The notes: a model not told the origin generated them from the sequence alone. DNA of 49,301 nucleotides from Deltaproteobacteria bacterium (GCA_016182965.1 JACPFM010000099.1:1-49301); one strand, 5' to 3'; positions 36,356 through 46,060 are shown, numbered from the stretch's first letter. A program made the numbers and translations.

Positions 36356-38428
36356 GTGCGTCTGCCCGAGTCCATCGCCGCCCAGTGGTCGCGGCTCCGC
36401 GCGCGTCCGCGCCCCCTCCTCGCCGCCGATCTGCTGTTCTGGGCGCTGCTCGCCGGGCTGCTGATCGCGCTGCTCGCGCCGCTCGCACGCGGCACCATGC
36501 CGCCGGCGCAGGACTTCGGCGGCCACCTCTCGATGGCCGACATCTGGGCGCGCTTCGACCGGCAGCCCCTGTTCCGGGAGTTCTTCCTGCTGCGCGCCGA
36601 TCTGTCGCCGAACGCGCTCCACGTCCGGTTCGTGCGGCTGGTGTACCCGCTGCTCTCGCCGCTGCCCGCGCTGAAGCTGTTCTTCGTCGGTTCGCTGGTC
36701 GGCTTCGTCCTCGCCTTCCTCTACGTCCTGCACGTGTTCGAGCGCTCGCGGTGGCTCGTGTTCCCCGCGCTGGTGTTCCTCTGCTGGGGGAACATGGTGA
36801 CGCTCGGCCTCGTCAACAATGTGGCGATCTTCCCCTGGATGTTCCTCGGCGTGGCGCTCTCGAAGCGCGCGGCCGAGCGCGCCACGGCGCCCTGGTTCGT
36901 TGCGCTCGGCGTCGTGCTCCTGCTCGCGTACTTCTCGCACGGCATCGCGTTCGGCTACGCGTTCGCGATGGCCCTCGGCATCGTGGTCCTCCACGTGCGC
37001 AGCGCCCGCGGGCTGTGGTCGCTCGCGTCGTTCGCGCCGGCGGTGTCGCTGTGGATCTGGTGGATCAAGTCCACGCAGGGCCGCCGCGACATGCCGGGCA
37101 CGCACTTCAAGGACGCGCTGAACGCGCCCGGCACGCGCATCCTCAAGCCGGAGGAGGCGCTGATCATGTTCGAGCGCGAGGCGCTCGAGCTGATGGTGTC
37201 CCACCGCCGGACGGTGGTGGTCATCGTGGTGCTCGCCGCGTTCGTGGTGGGGCTCGCGCTCACCGTGCCGCTCGCCGCGCGCGTGCACGACAAGAAGCTC
37301 GAGGGCGCGCGCGCCGCGCTCCGCGAGCTGCACGATCTCGTCTCCGAGCACGCGCTCTTGTGCATGGCGCTCTGCCTCAGCGCCGGGCTGCTCATCCTCC
37401 CCTACGAGCTGATGGGCATGCCGATCAGCCCGCGCCTGACCACGGTCGTCGCGGTGACCTGGATGCTGGTCCCGCGCGTGCCGCCGGGCTCGTGGCGCGC
37501 CGCCGCGCCGGCGGCGATCGGCGTCATCGCGTCGGTGCTGTGGATCCGCGAGCTGCGCCCGATGGCGCGCGCGCTCGAGAACGAAGAGTACAGGCCGATG
37601 CGCACGCTCCTCGAGAGGATCCCCGAGCGCGGCAAGCGCGTGACCTGCGTCGGCGCGCGGTGGGTGCAGCCGCACGACTCCTACCGGCAGCCGCTCGGCC
37701 ACAACTGCTACGGGCTCGCGCAGGTCGTCGCCGACGCGTTCGTGGGCACGCCGTTCGCGCTCACCGATTACAACGCGGTCTACTTCCGGCCCGAGGTGCG
37801 CGACCACGTGCCGGACATCGAGAACGTCGGCTGGGCCACCTCGTCGGCGACGCTGTTCTGGGACTACGTGCTCGTGCGCGGCGATCATCCGGCGCCGCCC
37901 ACCGATCGCTTCGCGCGCGTCGACGCGGTCCGCTACCCCGCGCCGGGCGCGCCGCTGTGGACGCTCTATCGCGTCGACCACGGGCCGACGCGCGCGGTGG
38001 GCGCGCAGCCGACGGCCGGCGGGCCGGGCGGGTTCGCGATGCGCGTGCTCTGCGCCGAGGGCGAGGAGGTCCGCGGCCTCCGGGTGTCGAGTAACGCGTC
38101 GATGCTTCAGGGCGTGCGCGCGCTGTGCGGGCGGGTGGAGGGAGGAGAGGTGCGCGCGACCCAGCCGCTCGGCGGGACGATCGGCGTCGACGCCGACCTG
38201 CGCTGCGAAGCGGGGCGCATCGTCGGCCTGCACGGGCGCGCGGCGCTGATGGTCGACGCGGCCGGTCCGCTCTGCGAGGCGGGCGCCGCGGTCACCGACG
38301 GTCCGCTGGCCGGCGGTTCGGGCGGGCACCCGTTCCACCTCTCGTGCCCTCCCGGCAAGCACGTCATCGGCCTCACCGCGCGCGCCGCGGCGCTGGTCGA
38401 CTCCCTCGGACCGATCTGCGAGCCGTGA
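36356..38428 (+). CDS. Polytopic GT-C-like membrane protein with C-terminal lectin-like repeats
   Basis: 690 residues from GTG 36356. About eleven hydrophobic helices fill residues 20-430, with AQDFGGHLSMADIWARFDRQ in the first loop, which resembles the GT-C acidic loop. Residues 562-690 hold three roughly 40-residue repeats, each with a Cys pair about 24 residues apart (566/591, 617/640, 664/688) and GLxxRAALMVDAAGPLC-type ends, suggesting a lectin-like or jacalin-like beta domain. It may transfer or bind sugars at the periplasmic face. No exact family is recognised. It is divergent from paralog A of the discoidin-like pair (70-bp gap). Confidence 0.72.
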   Translation: MRLPESIAAQWSRLRARPRPLLAADLLFWALLAGLLIALLAPLARGTMPPAQDFGGHLSMADIWARFDRQPLFREFFLLRADLSPNALHVRFVRLVYPLLSPLPALKLFFVGSLVGFVLAFLYVLHVFERSRWLVFPALVFLCWGNMVTLGLVNNVAIFPWMFLGVALSKRAAERATAPWFVALGVVLLLAYFSHGIAFGYAFAMALGIVVLHVRSARGLWSLASFAPAVSLWIWWIKSTQGRRDMPGTHFKDALNAPGTRILKPEEALIMFEREALELMVSHRRTVVVIVVLAAFVVGLALTVPLAARVHDKKLEGARAALRELHDLVSEHALLCMALCLSAGLLILPYELMGMPISPRLTTVVAVTWMLVPRVPPGSWRAAAPAAIGVIASVLWIRELRPMARALENEEYRPMRTLLERIPERGKRVTCVGARWVQPHDSYRQPLGHNCYGLAQVVADAFVGTPFALTDYNAVYFRPEVRDHVPDIENVGWATSSATLFWDYVLVRGDHPAPPTDRFARVDAVRYPAPGAPLWTLYRVDHGPTRAVGAQPTAGGPGGFAMRVLCAEGEEVRGLRVSSNASMLQGVRALCGRVEGGEVRATQPLGGTIGVDADLRCEAGRIVGLHGRAALMVDAAGPLCEAGAAVTDGPLAGGSGGHPFHLSCPPGKHVIGLTARAAALVDSLGPICEP

Positions 38429-38438
38429 TGGCCATGGA

Positions 38439-38460
38439 CCCCCGGACTTCAGTCCGGGGG
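38439..38460. repeat. Solo copy of the palindrome found at the ends of the 21898 element
   Basis: Arms CCCCCGGACT and AGTCCGGGGG around TC. It lies in the 49-bp gap between two convergent genes (stops at 38428 and 38478), so it may act as a bidirectional terminator as well as being a REP-type repeat. Confidence 0.7.
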
Positions 38461-38477
38461 AATCCTGATCGACCAGA

Positions 38478-40298
38478 TCAGCGGCACTCGCCGCGCGCGC
38501 GCCCGGCGCGCCTCTCGTCGCGGTCGGCGTCTTCGACGCGGCCGAGCGCGCGCTCGAGATCGGCGATCCGGTACCAATCGCACGCCCGCTGCGGGCCCGC
38601 GCGCTCGACCTCGGCGCGCAGCGTGGTGATGCGATCGCGGCCCGGCGGCTCCCAGTCGCGGGTCAGCCCCTTGCGCGCGTCGACGCCCGCGTCGCCGCCC
38701 TCGCCGGGCTCCGGCGTGGAGAACGCCGGACGCAGCCCGACCCACGCGAACGCGGCGACCAGCACGACGCGCGCGATCCAGGCGAGCGGCCGATCACGCG
38801 ACGGCGCCGTCGCCGCGATCAACGTCGCGACGAGCGCCGCGCCGATGGCCACGTACCAGAAGGTGGGCGAGGAGAAGCCGAAGAGCTCTCCGGCGTGGTG
38901 TGGGACGAAGCCGGCGCGGAGCAGCGGGAGGACGAACTGGGGCAGCGGCCGCGTGACGCTCTCGGGGATGGTGTTGTAGAGCGCGCCGAGCACGCCCATC
39001 TGCAGCACGCCGGCGATGGCCAGGCCTCCGAGCGCCCCGCGCGCGACGGTGCGTCGGGGCGTCGAGCCCGCGGAGAAGATCTCGGCGGCGACCAGGGCGC
39101 CGAACGCGAAGAACGGGGGCGCCGCGCCGAGGTAGCGCGGTCCGACCGTCCAGCCGCCGCGCCAGTTGATGGCGGCGCTCACGGTGATCCACAGGAGCCC
39201 CATCGTCGAGACCCAGGCGAGCGTCGCCGCCCGGGCGTGCGCGCGCTGGAACCGCGCGCCGCCGCGCCAGAGGAGCACCGCCGGGATGGCCAACAGACCG
39301 AGCCACATGAAGGGGCTCGTGCCGAAGAAGCCGAACGAGTGGCTCAGGCTGATGTCCTTGAGCACGTCGAAGCTCGGCTTGCCGATGCCGAACAGCCCCT
39401 TCTCGTGCAGCGCGGCGAACGCCTGGTTCTCGACCATCTTGTGGCCGGGCGTCATGGGGCTGCCGAAGGCGCGCCACTGGAAGAACATCAGCGCGCCGAC
39501 GTTCAACAGGCCGCCGAGGGCGAGCGCGGCGAGCTGCTTGGGCCGGAAGAACGCGGAGAACGCGTAGACGGCGAGCGCCACCGACACCGGCAGCGCGTGG
39601 TACTCGAGCAAGGTGGCGAGGCCGGTGAACAGCCCGGCGAGGAACGCGCGCGACACGCGGCGCCCGCGCGCGTCGTCGGGGAAGAGCATGCGCTCGCGCG
39701 TGGCCAGACCGAACGACGCGAACGCGGCGCACGCGAACGGCGCGTGGCTCACGAACATCAGCGAGTAGGCGAGGTAGTTGGTGCCGAGCCCCGCGGCGAT
39801 CACCGTCGACAGGCGCAGCACCTCGTCGCGCGAGAACGCGCGGAGGAACCGCTCGAGCCCCACCAGGAACAAAAAGCAGGGCAGCTGCACGACGAACAGC
39901 CGCAGCACGAACGTCGTCGCGCGGAGCCACCCATGCAGCTCGCTCGCCGGCGCGCCGACCTGCGGCACCGGGTGCCCGAGGCGCGGGGCGATCTTGGTGA
40001 ACGCCCAGTACACCGGGACGCCCGCGTAGCTGATGGCCGGCGCCTTCACCGAGTAGAGGTGATGCTCGCCGGTCTTCTTGTCCGGCGCCCTGGCCATGTC
40101 GTTCACCCACCCGTGCCGCTCGACGATCTTGTCGATGCGGAAGGTGCCGTGCTCGACGATGGCCATCGTCATGTACGTGCGCACGTTCTCGTTCGGGTTG
40201 TTGACGACCGAGATGTACGGGTAGACGCAGGTGAAGGCGAGGAGCACGAGCGCGAGCACGACCCGCGTCGCCCATCCGCCGCTCGACACGCCGCGCAT
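38478..40298 (-). CDS. Polytopic GT-C-like membrane glycosyltransferase (family not assigned)
   Basis: 606 residues from ATG 40298. Ten or more hydrophobic helices are seen. The first loop, VNNPNENVRTYMTMAIVEHG, then HLYSVKAPAISYAGVPVY, resembles GT-C (PMT/ArnT-like) loops with acidic/aromatic residues near the donor site. The last roughly 70 residues are soluble and polar (RIADLERALGRVEDADRDER). It is convergent with the 36356 gene and divergent from the 40411 gene. Substrate is unknown. Confidence 0.72.
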   Translation of the reverse strand: MRGVSSGGWATRVVLALVLLAFTCVYPYISVVNNPNENVRTYMTMAIVEHGTFRIDKIVERHGWVNDMARAPDKKTGEHHLYSVKAPAISYAGVPVYWAFTKIAPRLGHPVPQVGAPASELHGWLRATTFVLRLFVVQLPCFLFLVGLERFLRAFSRDEVLRLSTVIAAGLGTNYLAYSLMFVSHAPFACAAFASFGLATRERMLFPDDARGRRVSRAFLAGLFTGLATLLEYHALPVSVALAVYAFSAFFRPKQLAALALGGLLNVGALMFFQWRAFGSPMTPGHKMVENQAFAALHEKGLFGIGKPSFDVLKDISLSHSFGFFGTSPFMWLGLLAIPAVLLWRGGARFQRAHARAATLAWVSTMGLLWITVSAAINWRGGWTVGPRYLGAAPPFFAFGALVAAEIFSAGSTPRRTVARGALGGLAIAGVLQMGVLGALYNTIPESVTRPLPQFVLPLLRAGFVPHHAGELFGFSSPTFWYVAIGAALVATLIAATAPSRDRPLAWIARVVLVAAFAWVGLRPAFSTPEPGEGGDAGVDARKGLTRDWEPPGRDRITTLRAEVERAGPQRACDWYRIADLERALGRVEDADRDERRAGRARGECR

Positions 40299-40410
40299 CG
40301 GCGCAGGGTATAGCCGGTTTTCGGCGCAGCGGGGGCTCGTCGCCGCTGGCCTCCCGATGCCGCCTGAGAGGCGCGGTGAGGCGTGGTGAGGCGTGATAAG
40401 GTCCGCGGCC

Positions 40411-42117
40411 GTGCTTCCGCGGCAGAAACGAGTCAGGCGCGCGGCGCTGTCGGCCGTCGGCGTCACCATGGCCGCGGTCGTGGTCGCGCTGCTCGTACGC
40501 CGCCCGACGATCGTGAAGGACCTGACGGTCGTCGCCGACGGGCAGTTCGGCATCCGCCTGTGGGAGGTCGCCCGCAACGCGTTCGCGCGCGGCGACGGGT
40601 TCCCCGGGTGGGATCGCTCCGTCTGCGCAGGGCACCCGTTCGTCGGCAACCCCGACGCGCAGCTGCTCTCGTCGCTCGTCGCCGGCGTGTTCGGCGTCCA
40701 CGGCGACGTCATGGCGCGCTGGTACCCGACGATCGGCGTCGCGCTCGCCGTCGCGGGCACGTTCTTGTGGACGCGGCGCGCGCTCGGCCTCGCGTGGCTG
40801 CCGGCGCTCTTCGCCGGCGCGCTCTTCGGCGCCTCGGGCTTCCTCGGGCTGCACACCGCGGTCCGCATGACCTTCGTGCCGTTCGCGCTGATCCCGTGGG
40901 CGCTGTGGCTCGCGCACGAGGCGGAGCGTGACCTGCGCGCGGCGCTCGGCCTCGGCGCCGCCCTCGCGCTGATGCTGATCGAGGGAGGGCTGTTCCCGTT
41001 CTGCTTCGCGCTGGTGGCGCTGACCTGCGCGCTGATCCCGCGCGTGTTCGCCGCCGGCGTCGGCGTGGTCTCACGCATCGTCGCGGTGGCGGCGATCACC
41101 TGCCTCCTGCTCGGCGCGATCAAGATCTTCCCGGTGATGGCGCAGCTCGCGCGCGCGCCGCGCGTCGTGAAGGATCTCGACGCCGGTCCGTTCACCGATC
41201 TCATCCCGATGCTCGGCGACGCCGATCGCGGGGCGATGCCCGGCCGGCACTACCACATCAACGAGTTCCGCGGGTACATCGGGCCCTTCGCCTTCGGCAT
41301 GGCGATCGCCGGCGCGGGCGTGGCGTTGATCCTCAAGCCGCGGCGCATCGGCCTGCTCCTGATCCTCATCGGGGCCGCGGTGCTCACGCGCGGGCGCTTC
41401 GCCGACTGGGCGCCGTGGACGCTGCTCACCCGCGTGCCCGTCTTCGATCAGCTGCAGGTGCCGTCGCGGTTCGTGCTGGTCGTCGATCTCGCGGCGGCCG
41501 CGGCCGCGGCGGTCGCGCTCGACGCGTCGATGCGCGCGGTGAAGCGCCGTGCGTTGATGGTGCCGCTCTTGATCGCGGCGGTGATCGCCGTGTTGGATCC
41601 GATCGCCGCCGGCCAGAAGATCCTCAAGGCGAACACCACCGACGCGTGGCTGCCGCGCCCCGATCCGAAGCCCGCGCGCTACCACCTCGTGGCCGGCGAC
41701 GACTTCGGGCGGATGGCGACCTACCCGGGCCGCAACGTCGGCACGCCCGCGTGCCAGAAGGTCTGGCCCTACCCCGAAGGCGGCGGCTACGCGATCGGCG
41801 ACGTGCCGCAGGCGTCCGCCGACGACGGCGAGATCGCGCGCGCCGACGTGCGGCAGAACGGCGCGACGATCGAGGCGACGCTCCGCAAGCCGGGCGCGGC
41901 GCACCTCAACCAGACGTTCGATCCCGACTTCGTCGCCAGCATCGGCCAGGTGCGGCGCTCGGCGAAGGGCACGCTCGACGTCCTGCTGCCCGCCGGCAGC
42001 CACCGCCTCGAGGTCCGCTATCGCCCGAAGGGGCTGCTTTCAGGGATGATCGTCACGTCGATGGGCGTGCTGGGTGCGATCGCAGCGCTGGTCTTCCTCA
42101 GGAAGAGAGCGCGCTGA
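40411..42117 (+). CDS. YfhO-like polytopic membrane protein
   Basis: 568 residues from GTG 40411; GTG 40393 in the same frame would add 6 residues. The 40411 start is preferred because AAGG lies about 9 nt upstream. The N-terminus is basic and followed by a membrane helix. A periplasmic loop, GQFGIRLWEVARNAFARGDG with GWDRSVCAGHPFVGN, resembles the YfhO/GT-C first loop. About eight to ten further helices follow, then a roughly 150-residue soluble beta-rich part with DVLLPAGSHRLEVRYRP, and a last membrane helix before RKRAR. Role in envelope glycan or teichoic-type modification is inferred from family resemblance. Confidence 0.72.
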   Translation: MLPRQKRVRRAALSAVGVTMAAVVVALLVRRPTIVKDLTVVADGQFGIRLWEVARNAFARGDGFPGWDRSVCAGHPFVGNPDAQLLSSLVAGVFGVHGDVMARWYPTIGVALAVAGTFLWTRRALGLAWLPALFAGALFGASGFLGLHTAVRMTFVPFALIPWALWLAHEAERDLRAALGLGAALALMLIEGGLFPFCFALVALTCALIPRVFAAGVGVVSRIVAVAAITCLLLGAIKIFPVMAQLARAPRVVKDLDAGPFTDLIPMLGDADRGAMPGRHYHINEFRGYIGPFAFGMAIAGAGVALILKPRRIGLLLILIGAAVLTRGRFADWAPWTLLTRVPVFDQLQVPSRFVLVVDLAAAAAAAVALDASMRAVKRRALMVPLLIAAVIAVLDPIAAGQKILKANTTDAWLPRPDPKPARYHLVAGDDFGRMATYPGRNVGTPACQKVWPYPEGGGYAIGDVPQASADDGEIARADVRQNGATIEATLRKPGAAHLNQTFDPDFVASIGQVRRSAKGTLDVLLPAGSHRLEVRYRPKGLLSGMIVTSMGVLGAIAALVFLRKRAR

Positions 42118-42179
42118 ACCGGCGGTCGCCACCCTCGGATGGCGCGGCCTCCAGCCGGTGTGGCTGACCGACCCTCCGA

Positions 42180-42199
42180 CTGGTGGGAACACCCACCGG
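42180..42199. terminator. Hairpin between convergent genes
   Basis: GGTGGG (42182-42187) and CCCACC (42192-42197) with loop AACA, extended by a wobble and a C-G pair. It lies 4 bp from the stop of the minus gene at 42204. No U tract. Confidence 0.4.
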
Positions 42200-42203
42200 G
42201 ACT

Positions 42204-45050
42204 TCACGGCGTGCGGTCGTCGAGCTTCGGGGTCTCGGGCTTGTCGTCGCACTCGAAGCGCACCGAGACGTTCGCGGCCATGCCGAACGTCGCCCGGAGC
42301 GTCGCCGGCGCCGCCGGCGCGTCGCGGAGATCGATGGTGGAGACCGCGGTCCACGGGATGACGTAGTCCTTCTCGCCGATCACGAGGTGGAGCTGGACCA
42401 CCGAGCCCGGGCCGTTCACCCGCGGGTGCAGGAATTTTCGGCACGACCCCTCGAGGTCGACGCTGATCTCCGCCGCGCCCTCGCGATCCTCGATGCGGAA
42501 GCCCGACCACGGCGCCCCGACCGGCCAGGCCGGCGTGAAGTTGCCTTCGGTCACCGTCCGCGACACCACCGCCGCCACGCGCCAGGGCGTCTTCGGGTTC
42601 ACCGACGCGCACGTCCAGTCGCGCGTGATCAGGCTGCGCTTGCAGGTGGTGCTGCTGGTGGTCGCGCGATCGACCCGGACGACCGCGTTGCGGTACCCGA
42701 ACAGGCCCCCGAGCTGCAGCGTCTCGGGCGCGGGCGGGCGCGCGACGAACCGGGCACCGATCGCCCCGAGCAGCGCCGAGAGCGCGATCGGCACGACGCT
42801 GCGCTCGTGCGACGCGAGCCAGGCGCGGAGACGCTGCGCCGCGCGGACGAGCGGGCCGGCGCGCTCGGCGAGGCGGCGCGCGCGCTCGGGGTAGGCGCGC
42901 GCGAGCAGGAAGACGACGACCGCCGCCGCGCCGAGCACGGAGAAATCGCGCCCGAGCGCCGCGCCGGTGAGCATGCGCGACGGACGGATGACGACCTCGC
43001 CGTTCTGCACGCGCACGAGCATCTGCATCATGGTGCTGCCGGCGAGCGCGGGCACCTGCATCACCGTCAGCGTGCGCCCCGCCTGCGTGGCCTTGAAGCG
43101 CGGGTAGAAGGCGATCGCCAGGCGAACGTCGGCGCCCTCGGGCGGCGCACCGGAGACCTGCAGGCGGATCTCGTCGTCGCGGAAGACGGGCACCGCGACC
43201 TGCACGCCGGGGGGCGGCTGCACGATGCCCGGGTTGGTCGGATCGCGCAGCAGATCGAAGGGCCCGATCCGCTCCTCGAGCACCCACGGCTTCGGCCGCG
43301 TGTCGCCGTGCGAGACGACCACGAAGCGCGCGCCCCACGCGCGCTCCTCCTCGTAGGAGGGGTTGACCATGCGGTTCTTGAGGAAGATGGGGCCGCCGTA
43401 CTCGGTGTGGACGACCGGAACGCCGCTGGCGACCGCCAGCGTGACGATGTGCTCGCCGTCGTAGCGGGGCACGTAGTGGACGCGGAACGGCGTCGTCTCC
43501 CGCTCCTTGCGCGCGGCGATCGCCTTCGCGAGCGCCTCGAACGGCTCGCGCTCGAGGATCACCCGATCGGGCTTGCCGCTGAGGAGGCGATCGCGGCCGT
43601 CGCGGATCACACGGCCGAACGTCGGGACCGCGAGCATGGCCGCGAGGAAGACGACGACCGCGCGACGGGCGATGCGCTCCACCTCGAGCGCGGCGCGCGG
43701 ACGCGCGCGATGGGTGCTGCGCGCGATCCGCTCGCCGAAGAACGCGATCGCCGCGCTCGCCGGGAAGAGGAACAGGAAGGACATCCGCGCCCACTGCATC
43801 GTCTTGCCGGTGTCGCCGTCGACGAGGCCGAGCTCGCTGAGGAAGGGCCCCGCGTTGACGAGGATGCCCGCCAGCGCGGCCATCGCCAGCGGGCGCAGCA
43901 GGCGGTCGCCGCGGATCACGGCGACGAACGAGGCGAGCGCCGCCGCGGTGAGGCCGTAGGTCGTCAGCGGTCCGGCGATCACGTCGTAGGCCGCGGTGCC
44001 CTCGGTGGTGTGGGTGGTGTACCGCAGGCCGTAGGCGGCCATGACCTTCGCGCTCGGCAGCCACCACCACGCGGTCAAGGCCGGCGCGGCTCCGACGGCG
44101 ACCGCGTACGGCACGAGGTGCTTGCGCAAGCGGCGATCGAGCACCAGCGCCACGCCGAGCGAGCCCTGGAGCAAAAACAGCGCGAGCAGGCCGAACGCGT
44201 GCGAGAGGCACGCGGCCGTCGCGAGGGCGATGGTCGCCACGACGTCGCAGGTCCGCCCGCGGCGGGCGACGTCGATCGCCTTCGCGGTGGCGAACACCGC
44301 GAGCAAGAGGGCGAGCAGCGACGGCCACACGCCCCAGTAGAGGTGCCACGACCAGAAGCCGATGAGCGGGTAGGCCGTGCCGTAGAACCCGCCGATGACC
44401 GGCAGCAGCGCCACGCCGAAGGAGATCGAGCGACGCGCGAAGCGGCGCGACAGCGCGTACGTGGCGAGCGCCGTGAGCGTGAAAAGCGATCCGACGGCCG
44501 CCTCGTACGCCTGCTCGAAGTCGAGCTTGCCGAGGCTGAGCACACGGAACGCGCCGGGCAGGAAGTTGCCGAACCAGCCGTAGAAGTCGACGAGCGGCTC
44601 GCCGCCCTGGATGAGGTTCGTCCAGAGCGGCAGGTGCCCTCCGCGGAGCGCGCGGAAGAACAGGCGCGCGCGCTCGAGGTGCACCGGATTGTCCTGGTTG
44701 AGGAGCCAGCCGTCTTCGCCGTGATACGCCGGGCGCAGATACACGATGGTGATCGCGAGCAGCGCGAACACCGGCGTGGTGGCGCGCAGCCAGGCCAACG
44801 AGGTGCGGAGCCGGGGCCGCTCCCTCAGCCGCCGCACCGTGGGCGCCGCGACGACGAGGGCGGTCTCGAGCGCGACCACCGCCAGCAACACCACTGCGGC
44901 CAGCGTCGCGAACGGCGTGCGGAGCCCGACGAGCACGAGCAGCGCCCCCACCCCAAGGAGCAGGGCGACACCCCGCCGCGTCGCTCCGGCGCCGACGACG
45001 CGCGCTCGGAGGGCGGCCCACGCCGCGGCGAGTCGGCTCGTCGGGAGCAT
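42204..45050 (-). CDS. Large polytopic membrane protein, GT-C/YfhO-like
   Basis: 948 residues. About fourteen hydrophobic helices fill the first half. The first loop, LNQDNPVHLERARLFFRALR with LPLWTNLIQGGEPLVDFYGW, resembles the YfhO/6-pyruvoyl-tetrahydropterin-synthase-related membrane family and GT-C enzymes. Residues about 490-700 are soluble (HYVPRYDGEHIVTLA), then a helix, and a C-terminal beta-rich domain (about 760-948) with cysteines. It is by far the longest of this type in the window. Substrate and partners are unknown. It is divergent from the methyltransferase operon. Confidence 0.72.
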   Translation of the reverse strand: MLPTSRLAAAWAALRARVVGAGATRRGVALLLGVGALLVLVGLRTPFATLAAVVLLAVVALETALVVAAPTVRRLRERPRLRTSLAWLRATTPVFALLAITIVYLRPAYHGEDGWLLNQDNPVHLERARLFFRALRGGHLPLWTNLIQGGEPLVDFYGWFGNFLPGAFRVLSLGKLDFEQAYEAAVGSLFTLTALATYALSRRFARRSISFGVALLPVIGGFYGTAYPLIGFWSWHLYWGVWPSLLALLLAVFATAKAIDVARRGRTCDVVATIALATAACLSHAFGLLALFLLQGSLGVALVLDRRLRKHLVPYAVAVGAAPALTAWWWLPSAKVMAAYGLRYTTHTTEGTAAYDVIAGPLTTYGLTAAALASFVAVIRGDRLLRPLAMAALAGILVNAGPFLSELGLVDGDTGKTMQWARMSFLFLFPASAAIAFFGERIARSTHRARPRAALEVERIARRAVVVFLAAMLAVPTFGRVIRDGRDRLLSGKPDRVILEREPFEALAKAIAARKERETTPFRVHYVPRYDGEHIVTLAVASGVPVVHTEYGGPIFLKNRMVNPSYEEERAWGARFVVVSHGDTRPKPWVLEERIGPFDLLRDPTNPGIVQPPPGVQVAVPVFRDDEIRLQVSGAPPEGADVRLAIAFYPRFKATQAGRTLTVMQVPALAGSTMMQMLVRVQNGEVVIRPSRMLTGAALGRDFSVLGAAAVVVFLLARAYPERARRLAERAGPLVRAAQRLRAWLASHERSVVPIALSALLGAIGARFVARPPAPETLQLGGLFGYRNAVVRVDRATTSSTTCKRSLITRDWTCASVNPKTPWRVAAVVSRTVTEGNFTPAWPVGAPWSGFRIEDREGAAEISVDLEGSCRKFLHPRVNGPGSVVQLHLVIGEKDYVIPWTAVSTIDLRDAPAAPATLRATFGMAANVSVRFECDDKPETPKLDDRTP

Positions 45051-45149
45051 CGCGTCCGTCGCCTATCACACATGTCGAGCCGCCGCGACGACACGCGAGG
45101 CGGGCGCGGCGAGGCTCGCGACGCCGCCTGACGCAGCGCCGACCGTGCG

Positions 45150-45177
45150 TTGACAGGGCATGGCATCGCGCTAAGAC
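45150..45177 (+). promoter_or_regulatory. Possible sigma-70 promoter of the methyltransferase operon
   Basis: A consensus -35 TTGACA (45150-45155), a 16-bp spacer and TAAGAC (45172-45177, weak -10) lie just before ATG 45189. This would give a very short or leaderless mRNA. The gap is shared with the divergent gene ending at 45050. Confidence 0.35.
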
Positions 45178-45188
45178 CTTCGGTCTCG

Positions 45189-45902
45189 ATGGGTCATCAA
45201 CACGGCTCGGCGCCCGTGCCCCGGAGCTCGGTCGACCAGCTCCAGGCCTTGCCTCCCCAGCGCACGAAGATCCTCCGCGAGCACCCGCCCAAGGGGAGCG
45301 AGTTCTCGTTCCTGGAATTCTTCGAGTACTTCCCGCACGTGCCCACGGCGCTCGCCATCAAGGAGTGCGTCCGCCTCAAGCGCATGAAGGAGCTGCCCAT
45401 CGTAGGCCCGGTCCTCGACGTGGGCTGCGGCGACGGCCTGTTCACGAGCCTCGCCCACCCCGGCGTCGACGCGTGGGGCATCGACATCAACGAGCGCGAG
45501 GCCGCGCGTGCGCAGGCGTCTCGCGCGTACCGGCAGGTGATCTGCCAGAGCATCACCGAGACGAGCGCGCTGCCGGCCGCGTTCTTCGCGACGTGCATCG
45601 CGAACTGCTCGCTCGAGCACGTGCCCGACATCCGCGCCGCGCTGCGGACCGTCCGCGGCGCGATGCAGCCGGGCGGCATCTTCTACCTGATCGTCCCCGC
45701 ACCCCAGTGGACGACGACGCTGCCGCTGAGGCGCGCGCTGTCCAAGGTGGGCCTCGGCGATCTCGGCCGCGCCTACGGCGCCGCGCTCGACGCGCAGTTC
45801 GCCCACCACCACCTCTACCCCGCGGCGCGTTGGGAGCAGCTGCTGCGCGAGGCGGGCTTCGTCGAGATCGAGCACGAGCCGCTCGGGAGCGACGGCTCGT
45901 GA
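45189..45902 (+). CDS. Class I SAM-dependent methyltransferase
   Basis: 237 residues from ATG 45189. The SAM-binding motif is VLDVGCGDGLFTSLA, followed by WGIDINEREAARA, ANCSLEHVPDIRAALRTV and MQPGGIFYLIVPAP, as in Ubi/COQ5-like small-molecule methyltransferases. It ends abruptly after HEPLGSDGS. A following 52-codon frame (next entry) looks like the missing C-terminal part of the same protein, so this gene may be frameshifted. There is no clear SD before the ATG; a leaderless transcript is possible. The three genes that follow are tightly packed. Confidence 0.85.
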   Translation: MGHQHGSAPVPRSSVDQLQALPPQRTKILREHPPKGSEFSFLEFFEYFPHVPTALAIKECVRLKRMKELPIVGPVLDVGCGDGLFTSLAHPGVDAWGIDINEREAARAQASRAYRQVICQSITETSALPAAFFATCIANCSLEHVPDIRAALRTVRGAMQPGGIFYLIVPAPQWTTTLPLRRALSKVGLGDLGRAYGAALDAQFAHHHLYPAARWEQLLREAGFVEIEHEPLGSDGS

Positions 45903-46060
45903 TGAAGAAGGCCACCGGGCGCTGGGTCCTCGCGCCGAACATGCGCCGGCTCTACGCGTGGCCGGCCTTCCGCGCGGTGCACTGGCTCACCACCAAGAAC
46001 CCGACGGGCGAGGGCGCCGAGCTCCTCATCGCGTGCCGCACCCCGGGGGCCGAGGCGTGA
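45902..46060 (+). CDS. Small ORF, likely displaced C-terminus of the methyltransferase
   Basis: 52 residues; the ATG overlaps the methyltransferase stop (TGATG). The sequence (KKATGRWVLAPNMRRLYAWP, then FRAVHWLTTKNPTGEGAELL) resembles the tail of class I methyltransferases that act on lipids or isoprenoids, not a free-standing protein. The frame is offset from the upstream gene. The stop overlaps the next ATG. It could be a real coupled peptide, a programmed frameshift product, or a sequencing error. See the matching finding. Confidence 0.5.
   Translation: MKKATGRWVLAPNMRRLYAWPAFRAVHWLTTKNPTGEGAELLIACRTPGAEA

Noticed and set aside
42040..45069. Overlapping longer minus-strand frame
   Set aside because: Out of frame with the hydrophobic helices of the 948-residue membrane protein and Arg-rich.
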